Positions 11,686 through 24,282 are shown, counted from the first letter of the stretch. The stretch is 64,000 nt of DNA from Rhodamnia argentea (GCF_020921035.1 NC_063160.1:16333095-16397094); one strand, 5' to 3'. Made by a program: numbers and translations. Notes: a model not told the origin generated them from the letters alone.

Positions 11686-12905
11686 AGTACTTGCCCCAAT
11701 ACAAGCAATAAGTTTCCATGGAATGAAGAGTCGATTGATAAAATGATGGTGTAAATTGGTGAACGCGATTGAGGATACGAAGGATAGGGCTTGTGTCATT
11801 TAAGTCATGTCAAACTTATTTTAAACTAGCTAGGTTAGAATTTACCTAAGTAGCAATAAGGAGCGAGAAGCATTTCTCAGACAGCCATTTATTTTCATTT
11901 TTTTTTTTTGTCTTTTCAGTAAGATCGGGATGCATGATAAGTAAGAATATGTTGTTGTGGCCCTGAAAATTAGGGTCCATAAGTACATTCACCATGTATT
12001 ATTTCGGATACTTTCTGTTTAGTAGGCTTCCTCGTCAATTACAGACAGGCCAATTGACCAACGTCTTCTTTACGATGGATCAAGATCCGACATCGCGAGA
12101 ACAAGCAAAAGACCGCGATTACTCTAGACGAACCGTGTCTAGTGGTCCAACGATCAATACATGTCCGAAGACGTTGACTTGTTGACTTTTGGGGTGCGTA
12201 CTCGACAAAGGCCTTGACTTCTTGACTTTGTCGTGCTGGCTCAAATTCTAAGTAAATCATCATTATTCAACCGTGAAGTTTACGATGGAGGGGCTGCCAC
12301 TTCGCAATCACGATGTCGCGGAATCATTCAACAGCTGGTAGTTAATGCCATGTAGGAATATCTGGCAAGAAAAATCCCCGGCATAACTTAAATGATCGTT
12401 TGAAAAAAATCACCGTACTAATATGAGCGTCGTACAAAAGCTAAAACATTATTAGCATCCTTATCCCATCCAGTTTTATTGAGTAAATGCTGATATGAAG
12501 CCACGAAATTCAAGCAATGTCACAACATTTGACTTGAGACTTTATCTGTATGAGTTGCCATCGTTGATTTGATTTTGCATGGTGTCCGATTGAGCTGATG
12601 CTAATTTGCGGATTGAACTTGAAATTTAACTTCTGTCAAACTAGTTAGAGTAGCTTGTATGATATAAGAGCTAATTTGTTGACATCGAGTAATCAAAGGC
12701 ATGCGGCAGGAGATGTAACATCATGATATAGAATTTAACGGTGAAGGAGCTCCTGATTCCGTAACGTCGGAAGTAATACAGATCCAAGAACCAAGAAGTC
12801 GTCGGCTTGAAATGTCATTCACATATTCTCTCTCTCTTTTTTTCATATTAAAAAAAGAGAGAAAAATTTGGGTGCATAAATTTATTCTAGAATAATAAGA
12901 CCCAA
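11686..12905. other. Spacer downstream of RLK-A
   Basis: No gene seen. The sequence is closely repeated after RLK-B (19898-21040), RLK-D (47204-48420) and more loosely after RLK-C (39141-39860), so it belongs to the duplicated unit. It contains the W-box cluster listed separately and a short CT run near 12826. Confidence 0.6.
12174..12227 (+). promoter_or_regulatory. Cluster of four W-box cores (after RLK-A)
   Basis: TTGACT occurs at 12174, 12182, 12214 and 12222, two close pairs within 54 bp. TTGACY is the core bound by WRKY factors in defence-induced promoters. The arrangement is kept after RLK-B and RLK-D, and three of four remain after RLK-C. Regulatory use is inference; the cluster lies about 490 bp past the stop codon. 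Confidence 0.4.
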
Positions 12906-13127
12906 ATGGCTTGGAAGAACAGCAAGGAGGACGGAGAAAAGGAAAGCCGAATGGATGAAGAAGCCGAAGCCGGAAAGGCCACGAACTTCGTGAACGATAG
13001 GATTGTCGTGGAGATTCCAATCGTAACTCTGAACCACATAAAAGACTTCATGAACGATGAGATTGTCGAGGAGATTCCAATCGTAACTCTGAACCACAAA
13101 AAAGAGGTTCCCTCCATATTGATATAG
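12906..13127 (+). other. Conserved short ORF, array unit B
   Basis: A 73-residue frame, MAWKNSKEDGEKES..., with a 20-residue (60-bp) internal duplication of the NDRIVxEIPIVTLNHxKDFM block. It is nearly identical to the 21041 ORF, and the 6143 ORF has one block. No recognised domain, signal peptide or TM segment. Conservation may only reflect the recent duplication. Confidence 0.25.
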
Positions 13128-13239
13128 AATTTTCCATGGCATCTGCAACTTAAGTCGTGTATTAAACTTTGTGCATACTATTTTGGAGAAGTCAACAGAG
13201 GCAGTTTACCTAGGACAGTTCCAATAAGATGGGAGTTCA

Positions 13240-13736
13240 GGAAAAGTTATCAAAAAAGTCATAAATCTATTGTAATTATGTCAATTTAATCATAATTTTT
13301 TTAACCGATTAAATCTTAAACCTTTTACAATTGTGCCATTTCAGTCTATTTGGTTGGATCGGCGCTGATGTGGCAATTTTTTAGTATAGTATTTTAACAC
13401 TTTTGAATTTTTTTATAAATTTTATTTTTTAAATAACTTTTCTTTCTTTCTTTTTTCCCTTTTTTTAGGGTTTGGTCCGGCAACCTCCCGTCGGTCGAAA
13501 CCCTAAAAAAAAAAAAAAAACAAAAAAAAACACAGAAAAAATTACTAAGAAAATAAAAATAATCTAAAAAATCAAAAATATTAAGTTTTATTAAAAAATT
13601 ATCATATCAGCGTCGGCAGGCCAATGGACTGAATTGGCACAGTTGTAAAAATTTTAGGACTCAATTAATTAAAAAAGAATTTAGGACTAAATCAACACAA
13701 TTACAATAGATTTTATGACTTTTTTAGTAATTCTCC
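13240..13736. mobile_element. MITE M1, complete copy (unit B)
   Basis: A 497-bp non-coding element with inverted arms: left caaaaaagtcataaatctat, right the inverse of aaaaaagtcataaaatctat. The low-complexity centre contains a short GC-rich stem (tttggtccggcaacctcccg). I could not find a clean target-site duplication. The copy at 21375-21854 shares the insertion site, so insertion predates the tandem duplication. Confidence 0.6.
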
Positions 13737-14129
13737 TTGAGAGTGCATGGTGAATGTAATTGGTTTGACATTTGAGCACTGCGTGTTGGTATTACAAGGA
13801 TCTTTTGCTTTCTAAGTTGAATGCTTGTTAGTCAAAAAGAGAAGAAAAGGCTGGACGGTTGGTCCATGACCTTTTCCCTTACGATGGGTTGGAAATTTTT
13901 AGGGTCGAACATCACCCAATTAAAGTGTCATAAAGACCATGACTACTGTAGCGCGTACTGATCCAAAACTCAACACAGATGAAGCCCCAGAAGACCTTGA
14001 CGTCAAAGCTATGCTTGTTTTTCACTCTCCAAGCAAGTCAGGTACGCAACCGACTCTTTATCCATACGAGTAGGTGATTTTGGATTTGCTCCTGGGATCC
14101 CGGGTCGTGATGGATGTGTACAAGCTCCA

Positions 14130-14560
14130 TCCTTATATGCATGCTGGTTGAATTTCCTTATTTTTTTGGCCTGTATGCTGGTGTAAATTGTAATTGAATC
14201 ATAGAACTGCGAAATTTAAAGGTTGTATGAGTAGAATATTTTGCTTGTCGGAAAATCATTACCATAAGTTTTAAAAATCAAACACTTAAAATTACATCTG
14301 CCATTTTTCTCACTTGAAAATCCATTGTGGCATTGATTTAGCATTAAATCATCCCACGTGAAGGGATTTCCAACAAAAAATTTATCGGTGTAACTTAAGT
14401 GATATGTTTTTAAAACTTATGAAAATTAAATCCTCGCTTAAAAAGTCATCACATCAAAGTAAGTACAATACAAAAATTATGCTATTGTTAGTGTCCTTAT
14501 CCTTTCCAATTTTATCGACCAAGGGATGGTTGGGCAGCCATGAGATTCGAGCAATGTGAC
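14130..14560. repeat. Extra paralogous block carrying the SINE empty site
   Basis: This stretch repeats, in diverged form, the sequence found around 7530-8050 and 15760-16240. It lacks the SINE-like insert at the homologous point (near 14291-14305). The ctggacggttggtccatgac block occurs both at about 13851 and 14605, which shows an internal duplication in unit B that unit A lacks. No gene. Confidence 0.5.
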
Positions 14561-14820
14561 GATAGTTAAGTTGAATGCTTGTCAGTCAAAAAAAATAAAA
14601 AGGCTGGACAGTTGGTCCATGACCCTTTCCCTTACGATGGGTTGGAAATTTTTAGGGCCGAACATCAACCAATTATTGTGACATAAAGACCATGACTTCC
14701 CATGAATCACCGTAGCGCGTGCGGTACTGATCCAAAATGCAACACAGATGAAGCCCGGGAAGACCTTGACTTCCCGATGGACGTGCTCAAAGTTCCATTC
14801 ATTCATGCACGCTGGTTTAA

Positions 14821-15719
14821 GATTTCATTTGTTTTGTGAAAAATATGATGAGGGAGTCGTTTTTCAAGAAAATGATAATATTCTTCGGTATTTGACTGAA
14901 ACTTGAAAAATGATTTGAAAAATATTTTACGCTATTTGGTATGAAAAGTCTAATTTGATTTTCTACGTCGTCATTCGATCGAAAATTATCCACGGTCCAT
15001 GGCTCGCGTTTTCGAAGAAAATGACGATATTCTCCGGTGTTTGGCAGAAACCTTAACAATGATCTGGAAAATATTTTACGCCGTTTGGTATGAAAAGTCC
15101 AATTTGATTTTCTGCGTCATCATTTGATCGAAAATTATCCACGGTCCACGGCTCACGTTTTCTAAGAAAATGACAATATTCTCCGGTGTTTGGCAGAAAC
15201 CTTAACAATGATCTGGAAAATATTTTACGCCGTTTGGTATGAAAAGTCCAATTTGATTTTCCGCATCGTCATTTGGTCGAAAATTATCCACAGTCCACGG
15301 CCGACGCCATCATGTATAATTTTTTGTAAATAAAAATAACACCTGAATTTTTCAATAATGTTTTATGTATTTTTTTAATTTTTTATCTTTTCTCTCTACC
15401 ACTGTTGGTCCGGACATAGGTGAGGCGTTGGGGAGGTGGAGCCTCACCCGAGGCTAGCGACCATAAGAAGAAGAAGAAGAAAGAAAATAAGAAATAAGAA
15501 AACGAATAAAAGGAAAATTTAAAAGAATTCGGATTTTTTTAAAATAATTAAAAAGAAAAGAAATGTGAAGAGTGGAGGGAAGAAAGTTCCCACGTTTGAA
15601 GGTGTATTTTCTATGAGTGAAAAATATTTTCCTTGACTATCTTATTTTTCATGAACCAAACACTGGAAAATCCATAAAACATTTTTCTAAAAGTTATTTT
15701 TTACGAAACAAACGGAGCC
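14821..15719. mobile_element. MITE M2 with expanded internal repeats (unit B)
   Basis: Same element as at 6904-7509, with arms tttcatttgttttgtgaaaa and the inverse of a right arm ending near 15719. It is longer because it holds three tandem copies of a ~149-bp block rather than one. No coding region. Confidence 0.5.
14866..15312 (+). repeat. Three tandem copies of a ~149-bp block
   Basis: Units start at 14866, 15015 and 15164, each opening aagaaaatga and containing a ttggtatgaaaagtc-type block and a tggtcgaaaattatcca-type block. The second and third are more alike than either is to the first. Unit A has one copy and unit C two. Confidence 0.75.
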
Positions 15720-15856
15720 ATTATTTTTTTTTTTTTGCCAATCGAATCATAAAACTAGCAAATTTAGAGATTGCATCAGTATAATATTTCGTTTGTCAGA
15801 AAATTACTGCCATAACTTTTAAAAACCAAACAACTAAATTTACATTGGCGATTTTC

Positions 15857-15958
15857 AATGTCAACATCACCTTTATCCCAAACTAGTTGGGGTCGGCTGT
15901 CATGAACTCAAAAATAAATAAAATAAAACAAGACCGATTGAGGGAAAAGAAAAAATTA
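15857..15958 (-). mobile_element. SINE-like insertion (unit B), minus strand
   Basis: Orthologue of the 7645-7772 insert with a shorter tail. The flanking direct repeats are at 15843-15856 and 15959-15972 (cattggcgattttc / catccgcgattttc). It was inherited through the tandem duplication. Confidence 0.55.
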
Positions 15959-17042
15959 CATCCGCGATTTTCCTTAAATGAAAATCCATCGTGGCATTAA
16001 TTTAATTTTAAATCATTCTACGTGGCTCACCAAAAAGTAATGTCACTTAGGAATCTCCAGCAAGAAAATTATTGATGTAACTCAAGTGATTTGCTTTCAA
16101 TAATTACAACAATTAAATGTGCGCTTAAAAAGTTATCGCATAAGGTGAGGTCAATATGAAAAGTTATAATATTGTTAGTGTCCTTATCCCCTCCAATTTT
16201 ATCGAGCAAGCGGTGGCCGAAAGCCATGAGATTCGAGAGACGTCACGACATCTCACTCAAGATTTTATCTGCAGCCATCGCTGGTTTTATTTTGTATGGT
16301 GTCCCACTGAACTTGAAATATAACTTCTATCAAGTTAGTTAGAGCAGCTCGTGGGATATAAGAGCTAATTTTGTTTGCATTGAGCAATCAAACAGGTTAT
16401 TAGGTCACCGGACATAAGGGTACTTGCTATCACAACTCCGAAATCCAGGACACGTAGTCCAAAAAAAGTTGTTAGCTTTTCCAGTGATATTTTTGACAAT
16501 ATAAAGTATTCGGGCCATTCAACTCAAACAAATGTCACGAACGCATACAATTCGAGCGAGATCATTTCGAATATAAGACGTTATGATGGAAACCGCCGAA
16601 TTTAAATTAAGTGTTTAGCCACTCAGCCGATAATCCGATGTTTTGAAACAAAGTGATTTGATTAAGACGAAATCTATGACCGAATTAGGTTATATCCGAA
16701 CAAACATTCTTGATATTAGATGTGAAGTCCATTAGGATTAGGCCACCTTGATGGAGACCAAAGTGAAGTAGACATTGGTTCCACAGCAAGATTCAAAAGC
16801 AGGAAAGTGTTGTCGTGGAAGGCCGAGGTGAACGATCATTCTTGTGCAGACGGTTCATGCAGTGCAAGTGTGAATTGGATCCGCACTAAAAACCATTGGG
16901 CCCCAATGCCTGGTGTCTTGTACGGGGAGAGACCTCGGTGACGGTGACACGAGAGTTTAAAATTAGTCGATTGAAGACTTCCAAGTCGTTATGGTGAATT
17001 GCTCTCCGCAAAAGTTATTTCTTTTTGGATTGCCCTTCTCTC

Positions 17043-17052
17043 TATATATAAT
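17043..17052 (+). promoter_or_regulatory. Likely TATA box of RLK-B
   Basis: TATATATAAT lies 138 bp before the RLK-B start codon, in sequence closely matching the RLK-A promoter. Confidence 0.55.
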
Positions 17053-17097
17053 GACAGCAAACTCAGGCTTTCCCCTTCCCAAGCGAAAGAAGAGATC

Positions 17098-17143
17098 ATC
17101 TCTCTCTCTCTCTCTCTCTCCGCCTTCCCAAGCAAAAGAAGAG

Positions 17144-17184
<41 letters not shown>
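17098..17184 (+). repeat. Two CT microsatellites in the RLK-B leader
   Basis: CT runs at about 17098-17120 and 17149-17184 are separated by a copy of the cccaagcaaaagaagagatc segment. The second ends 5 bp before the ATG. Pyrimidine-rich leaders are common in plant genes; effect on expression unknown. Confidence 0.75.
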
Positions 17185-17185
<1 letters not shown>

Positions 17186-17189
17186 AAGC

Positions 17190-19897
17190 ATGAAGATATT
17201 CCATATGATTCGCTTGAATCCTGTAAGTGAACCCGTTGGCCAACTGATGACCGCAGCAGCCACATGGATGGTTATTGTGCTAGCTCTCTCCCACAACTTC
17301 TCGGCCCTTGCCACCAGAACAGAGACAGATGCTCTTCTTCGCAGCGGATGGTGGCCTGACTATGTTACGAGCAACACTTCCCTGTCGCAATGCGAGTGGC
17401 GCGGCATTTCGTGCGACGATTCCAAAAGCATCGTCGACATAAAATTACCACCAGCAGTCTGGTTCAACTGCTCGGTTGGAAGAAATTTGAGCAGCATGGA
17501 TTTCTCTCTGCTCCCGAATCTCGCCTTTCTTGGGCTGTCTTATAACAGCTTCTACGGTATCATTCCCCTCCAAATATGTGCACTCCCAAAGCTCAGGCAC
17601 CTCAACTTGTCCCACAATTACCTAACTGGTGAGTTACCTATTTGTCTCCGAAACCTCACCATGCTAGAAGTCATTGATATTCAGAGTAATCATATCAGTA
17701 ATCGCATCCCTCCTGAATTGGGAAATCTGAAGAAGCTATGGTACCTAGATCTCAGTTTCAATTTGCTTCTTGGCCATATCCCTCCGACTCTTGGTCTCTT
17801 GTCTAATTTGATGCATCTCTATTTGGGAGGAAACCATTTCAATGGCTCTATTCCTATGGAAATAGGGAAGTTGACAAACTTAGCATATCTGAGCATGGAA
17901 GGTAACGAATTCAATGGATCTATCCCGTCGGCAATAGGTAATTTGAAGAGCCTGATTGAGTTGAGGCTGCACTCAAACTCCTTCATTGGCCCTATTCCTC
18001 TGGAACTATGGAAGTTGACAAACTTAGCATATCTAAGCATGGAAGAGAACAAATTTAGTGGATGTATCCCATCAGCAATAGGTAATTTGAAGAGCTTGAT
18101 TGAGTTGAGACTGCGCTTAAACTCCCTCGGTGGCCCTATTCCTTCATCTCTAGCACATTTAACTAGCTTGAGGGTTCTAGATTTTGGTAGCAATGAATTC
18201 GACGGTGCTATTCCATCGAAATTAGGAAATTTGAAGAGTCTCACTCATCTCGATTTGAGCTCTAACTACTTCTCCGGAAAAATCCCTCATGAACTTGGGA
18301 GTTTGGTCATGTTAAACTATCTCGATCTTCATAATAATTCTCTTCACGGTTCAATTCCCAATTTTAGAAAGCTTTCTAGCTTAGATCACATTGATTTGTC
18401 GTACAATCATCTCACGGGAAAAATTCCAATTAATCTGGCCAATGTTCATTATGGAGTTTTCTTCGACAATGAAGGTTTGGAATGGAATGATGGTTCTAGA
18501 AGAACGTCTAGGGTTACGCTAATGGTGGTATTTATACCGCTGATGGCTATACCAGTCATTTCCTGTTTGGTTCTTGCTTATGGGTTCATATTTCGACGTA
18601 GAGTGAAGAGAATGCAACCAGAGACAATAGAAAAAAATGGAGATTTTTTGTCAATCTGGAATTATGATGGGAGAATTGCATATGAAGACATAATCAATGC
18701 TACAGAAGATTTTGACATTAAATATTGCATCGGGACCGGCGGTTACGGTAGTGTCTATAGAGCACAATTGCCCAATGGGAAAATCGTGGCATTGAAGAAA
18801 CTTCACCGTCTTGAAGCAGAGGACCCATCATTTGACAAGAGCTTCCAGAACGAAGTGAAACACTTGACTGAAGTACGACATAGAAGCATAATTAAGCTCC
18901 ATGGTTTTTGCTTACACAAGCGATGCATGTTCTTGGTTTATGAATACATGGAAAGGGGGAGTCTATTTTGTGCTTTGAGAGATGAAGTTGAAGCGGTGGA
19001 GCTAGACTGGTCTAAAAGACTCAGTATTGTTTGGGATATGGCACATGCCTTGTCTTACCTGCATCACGATTGCGCTCGACCAATTATTCATCGAGACATA
19101 TCTAGCAACAACATTTTGCTCGATAACAAAATGCAGGCTTTCCTATCAGATTTCGGCACGGCAAGACTCCTAGAACCTAATTTCTCATCGAATCTCACTG
19201 CAAATATCGTAGGCACTCATGGATATATAGCACCGGGTGAGCAACAATCCTCCATGCTTTTCTAGAATGTTATAACTAGAGGTACAAAGCTAGAACGGTA
19301 CACTTTACCTGCCACGTGGTAAACAACACCGTTGATGCTCCATCATGCTTACGAAATTCACCGTTCGATAGTGCACTAGATATAAATGACAACTTGGTTT
19401 TGAACCTCACATAATTCTTCAACTTTTTGTTCTGTTTTTCAGAGCTCGCTTATACTTTGGTCATCAATGAGAAGTGCGACGTATACAGCTTTGGAGTGGT
19501 AGCAATGGAAACAATCATGGGTGAGCATCCGGCCGATATCATCTTGATATTGTCGACGCTCTTTAGAGAAGATATTATGCTACATCAGATATTAGACCCG
19601 CACTTGCCAATCCCAAGAGAGAATTCTACCGCAAGAAGTATCGTTCTCGTAATTTCTCTAGCGCTTGCTTGCTTAAGTAGCGATCCAAAGTCTCGACCCA
19701 TGATGAAACAAGTTTCGGAAACTTTTCGAGCTCCAAAACTAGCGTTGCCCCAACCCTTCCATTCCATCTCGCTTGCGCAGCTCCAAAAAAATAATCAAGG
19801 ATTATGGTGGGAAGGTGGATCAAGAGAAGCATCGTCAAGCCTACAAGAAGAGCAAGGACCATTGAATGACGAGTCGATTCATAAAATGATGGTGTAA
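17190..19897 (+). CDS. RLK-B: intact MIK2-like LRR receptor kinase
   Basis: Coding exons 17190-19236 and 19443-19897 flank a 206-nt GT-AG intron, giving 833 residues. Order: signal peptide (~1-41, ending near SALA), LRRNT with [12 protein letters not shown] and CEWRGISC (~47-105), 13 plant-type LRRs (~109-421), TM (~444-467), then a Ser/Thr kinase domain with GTGGYG from 515, VALKK, HRD at 634-636, DFG at 654-656 and APE restored across the splice. All catalytic residues are present. The family (MIK2 and At1g35710-like kinases) acts at the plasma membrane as peptide or damage receptors. This one is short: Arabidopsis MIK2 has about 24 LRRs. The tail has 11 extra residues ([11 protein letters not shown]) because a ~36-nt deletion removed the stop used by the paralogues. 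Ligand unknown. Confidence 0.9.
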
Positions 19898-21040
19898 ATT
19901 GGTGAACACGATATAGGATACGAATGATAGGGCTTGTGTCATTTAAGTCATGTCAAACTTATTTTAAACTAGCTATGTTAGAAATTACCTAAGTAGCAAT
20001 AAGGAGCGAGAAGCATTTCTCGGACAGTCATTTATTTTCATTTTGTTTTTTTGTCTTTTCTATAAGATCGGTATGCATGATAATTGAGAATATGTCTTTG
20101 TGGCCATGAAGATTTGGGTACATAAGTGTATTCACCACTTATTATTTCGGATACTTTCTGTTTAGTAGGCTTCCTCGTCAACTAAAGACAGGCCAATTGA
20201 CCAACGTCTTCTTTACGATGGATCAAGATCCGACATCACGAGAACAAACAAAAGAGCACGATTACTCTAGACGAACCGTGTCTAGTGGTCCAACGATCAA
20301 TACATGTCCGAAGACGTTGACTTGTTGACTTTTGAGGTGCGTACTCGACAAAGGCCTTGACTTCTTGACTTTGTCGTGCTGGCTCAAATTCTAACTGAAT
20401 CATCATTATTCAACCGTGAAGTTTACGATGGAGGGGCTGCTACTTCTCAATCACGATGTTGCGGAATCATTCGACATGGTTAGCTGGTAGTTAATGCCAT
20501 GTAGGAATTTCTGCAAGAAAAATCTTAAATGATTGTTTGAAAAAATCACCGTCCTAATATGAGCGTTGTGCAAAAGCTAAACATTATTAGCATCCTTATC
20601 CCATTCAGTTTTATCGAGTAAATGCTGATATGAAGCCGCAAAATTCGAGCGATGTCACAACATTCGACTTGAGACTTTATTTGTATGAGTTGCCATCGTT
20701 GATTTTGATTTTGCATGGTGTACGATTGAGCTGCTGCTAATTTGCGGATTGAACTTGAAATTTAACTTCTGTCGAGCTAGTTAGAGTAGCTTGTATGATA
20801 TAAGAGCTAATTTGTAGACATCGAGTAATCAAAGGCATGCGGCAGGAGATGTAACATTATGATATAGAATTTAACGGTGAAGGAGCTCCTGATTCCGTAA
20901 CGTTGGAAGTAATACAGATCCAAGAACCAAGAAGTCGTCGGCTTGAAATGTCATTCACATATTCTCTCTCTCTTTTTTCATATTAAAAAAAGAGAGAAAA
21001 ATTTGGGTGCATAAATTTATTCCAGAATAATAAGACCCAA
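19898..21040. other. Spacer downstream of RLK-B
   Basis: Paralogous to 11686-12905. No gene seen apart from the W-box cluster and the unit boundary near 21026. Confidence 0.6.
20317..20370 (+). promoter_or_regulatory. Cluster of four W-box cores (after RLK-B)
   Basis: TTGACT at 20317, 20325, 20357 and 20365, with the same spacing as after RLK-A and RLK-D. Confidence 0.4.
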
Positions 21041-21262
21041 ATGGCTTGGAAGAACAGCGAGGAGGACGGAGAAAAGGAAAGCCGAATGGATGAAGAAGCC
21101 GAAGCCGGAAAGGCCATGGACTTCGTGAACGATAGGATTGTGGAGGAGATTCCAATCGTAACTCTGAACCACAAAAAAGACTTCATGAACGATAGGATTG
21201 TTGAGGAGATTCCAATTGTAACTCTGAACCACAAAAAGAAGGTTCCCTCCATATTGTTATAG
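21041..21262 (+). other. Conserved short ORF, array unit C
   Basis: A 73-residue frame, MAWKNSEEDGEKES..., with two EIPIVTLNHKK blocks 60 bp apart. Nearly identical to 12906-13127. Function unrecognised. Confidence 0.25.
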
Positions 21263-21374
21263 AATTTTCCATGGCATCTGCAACTTAAGTCGTGTATTAA
21301 ACTTTGTGCATACTATTTTGGAGAAATCAACAGGGCCAGTTTACCTAGGATAGTTCCAATAAAATGGGAGTGTA

Positions 21375-21854
21375 GGGAAATTTATCAAAAAGGCATAAAT
21401 CTATTGTAATTATGTCAATTTAATCACAATTTTTTTTTTGCCGATTGAGTCTTAAACCTTTTACAATTGTACCATTTCAGTCCATTTGGCTGGATTAGCA
21501 CCGATGTGGCAATTTTTAAGAATAGTATTTTAATATTTTTGATTTTTTTATAAATTTTATTTTTTAATAACTTTTCTGTCTTTTTTTTTCCTTTTTTTGA
21601 GGGTTTGGTCCGGCAAACTCCTGTCGGCGAAAATCCTAAAAAAATAAAAAGTAGAAAAAATTACTAAGAAAATAAAATAATCTAAAAATTTAAAAATATT
21701 AAGTTTTATTAAAAAATGATCACGTCAGCGGCGGCAGGCCAATGAACTGAATTGGCACATTTGCAAAAGATTTAGGGCTCAATTGATAAAAAAAAAGTTT
21801 CAGACTTAATTGACACAATTACGATAGATTTTATGATTTTTTCGGTAATTCTCC
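21375..21854. mobile_element. MITE M1, complete copy (unit C)
   Basis: A 480-bp copy at the same relative site as 13240-13736, with the same inverted arms and a slightly shorter centre. Confidence 0.6.
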
Positions 21855-22172
21855 TTGAGAGTACATGGTGAATGTAATTGGTTTGACATTTGAGCACTGC
21901 GTGTTGGTATTACAAGGATCTTTTGCTTTCTAAGTTGAATGCTTGTTAGTCAAAAAGAGAAGAAAAGGCTGGACGGTTGGTCCATGACCTTTTCCCTTAC
22001 GATGGGTTGGAATTCTTAGGGTCGAACATCACCCAATTAAAGTGTCATAAAGACCATGACTTCCCATGAGTCACTGTAGCGCGTACTGATCCAAAACTCA
22101 ACACAGATGAAGCCCGGGAAGACCTTGGCTTCTTGATGGACGTGCACAAAGTTCCATTCATTCGTGCCCGCT

Positions 22173-22941
22173 GCTTTCATTTGTTTCGTGAAAAATATGA
22201 CGAGGGAGTCATTTTTCACGAAAATGATGATATTCTTCGGTATTTGGTTGAAACCTGAAAAATGATCTGGAAAATATTTTATGTCGTTTGGTATGAAAAG
22301 TCTAATTTGATTTTCTATGTCATCATTCGGCCGAAAACTATCCACGGTCCACAGCCCATTTTCTAAGAAAATGACAATATTCTCCGGTGTTTGGCAGAAA
22401 CCTTAACAATGATCTGGAAAATATTTTACGCCGTTTGGTATGAAAAGTCCAATTTGATTTTCTTCGTTGTCATTTGGTAAAAAATTATCCACGGTCCACG
22501 GCCAACGCCATCGTGGATAATTCTTTGTAAATAAAAATAATATCTGAATTTTTCAATAATGTTTTATGTATTTTTTTAATTTTTTTTCTTTTCTCTCTAC
22601 CTCTGCTGGTCCAGCCACAGGCGAGGCGTTGGGGAGGTGTAGCCTCACCCGAGGCCAGCGACCACAAGAAGAAGAAGAAGAAGAAGAAGAAGAAGAAGAA
22701 GAAAGAAAATAAGAAATAAGAAAATGAATAAAAGGAAAAATTAAAAGAATTCTGATTTTTTAAAAATAATTAAAAGGAAAAGAAATGTGAAGAGTGGGGG
22801 CAAGAAAGTTCCCACTTTTGAAGGTGTATTTTCCATGAGTGAAAAATAGTTTCCATGACTATCTTATTTTTCATGAATCAAATGGCGGAAAATCCATAAA
22901 GCATTTTTCTAGAAGTTATTTTTTCTGAAACAAACGGAGCC
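22173..22941. mobile_element. MITE M2 with two internal repeats (unit C)
   Basis: The arms gctttcatttgtttcgtgaa and the inverse of a right arm ending caaacggagcc bound an AT-rich element. The ~147-bp block occurs twice, starting near 22219 and 22365. A (GAA)n run at about 22665-22702 is longer than in units A and B. Confidence 0.5.
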
Positions 22942-23074
22942 ATTTTTTTGTTTTGCCAATCGAATCATAAAACTAGCAAATTTAGAGATTGCATGAGTAT
23001 AATATTTCGTTTGTCGGAAAATTACCGCCATAACTTTTAAAAACCGAACAGCTAAATTTACATCGGCGATTTTC

Positions 23075-23172
23075 AACATCACCTTTATCCCAAACTAGTT
23101 GGGGTCGGCGGTCGATGAACCCAAATATAAATAAAATAAAAGTAAGATCGATTGAGAGAAAAGAAATAATTA
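23075..23172 (-). mobile_element. SINE-like insertion (unit C), minus strand
   Basis: Third orthologue of the insert, flanked by catcggcgattttc at 23061-23074 and catcggcaattttc at 23173-23186. Its tail is the shortest of the three. Confidence 0.55.
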
Positions 23173-24227
23173 CATCGGCAATTTTCCTTACTTGAAAATC
23201 CATCGTGCCATTAATTTAATTTTAAATCATTCTTCGTGGCTCATCGGAAAGTAATGTCACTTAGGAATCTCCAGTAAGAAAATTATCAATGTAACTTAAG
23301 TGATTTGCTTTCAATAATTATGACAATTAGATGTTTGCTTAAAAAGTAATTGCATAAAGTGAGGGCAATATGAAAAATTATGATATTGTTAGTGTCCTTA
23401 TCCCCTCCAATTTTATCAAGCAAGCGGTGGTTAAAAGCCATGAGATTCGAGAGACGTCACGACATCTCACTCGAGATTTTATCTGCAGCCATCGCTGGTT
23501 TTATTTTGTATGGTGTCCCAATGAAGTTGAAATATAACTTCTATCAAGTTAGTTAGAGCAGCTTGTGGGATATAAGAGCTAATTTTGTTTGCGTTGAGCA
23601 ATCAAACAGGTTATTAGCTCACGGGACACAAGGGTACTTGCTATCACAACTCCGAAATCCTGGACACGTAGTCCAAAATAAGTTGTTAGCTTTTTCCGGT
23701 GATTTTTTGAGAATATAAAGCATGTCACGAACGCATATAATTCGCGCGAGATTATTTCCAATATGAGACGTTATGATGGAACCTGTCGAATTTAAATTAC
23801 GTGTTTGGCCACTTAGCAGATAATCCGATGTTTTGAAACAAAATGATTTGATTAAGACGGAATCTATGACCGAATTTGGTTTGATCACAGAGCCCTTTTC
23901 TGAACAAACATTCTTGATATTAGATGTGAAGTCCGTTAGGCCACCTCGATGGAGACCAAAGTGAAGTAAACATGGGTTCCATCCATAGCAAGATTCAAAC
24001 GCAAGAAAGTGTTGTCGTGGGAGACAGAGGCGGATGATCATTCTTGTGCACACGGTTCATGCAATGCAACTGCAGGTGCGAATTGGATCCGCACTAAAAA
24101 CCATAGGGCCCCAACGCTTGGTGTCTCGTATGGGGAGAGAATTTGGTGACGGTGACACGAGAGTTTAAAATTAGTCGATTGAAGACTTCCAAGTCGTTAT
24201 GCTGAATTGCTCATTGCCCTTCTCTCC

Positions 24228-24236
24228 ATATATAAT
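24228..24236 (+). promoter_or_regulatory. TATA-like site of RLK-C
   Basis: ATATATAAT in sequence matching the RLK-A and RLK-B promoters. A block present upstream of the TATA box in those two (gcaaaagttatttctttttg) is missing here. Confidence 0.4.
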
Positions 24237-24278
24237 GACAGCAAACTCAGGCATTCCACTTCCCAAGCAAAAGAGGAG

Positions 24279-24282
<4 letters not shown>

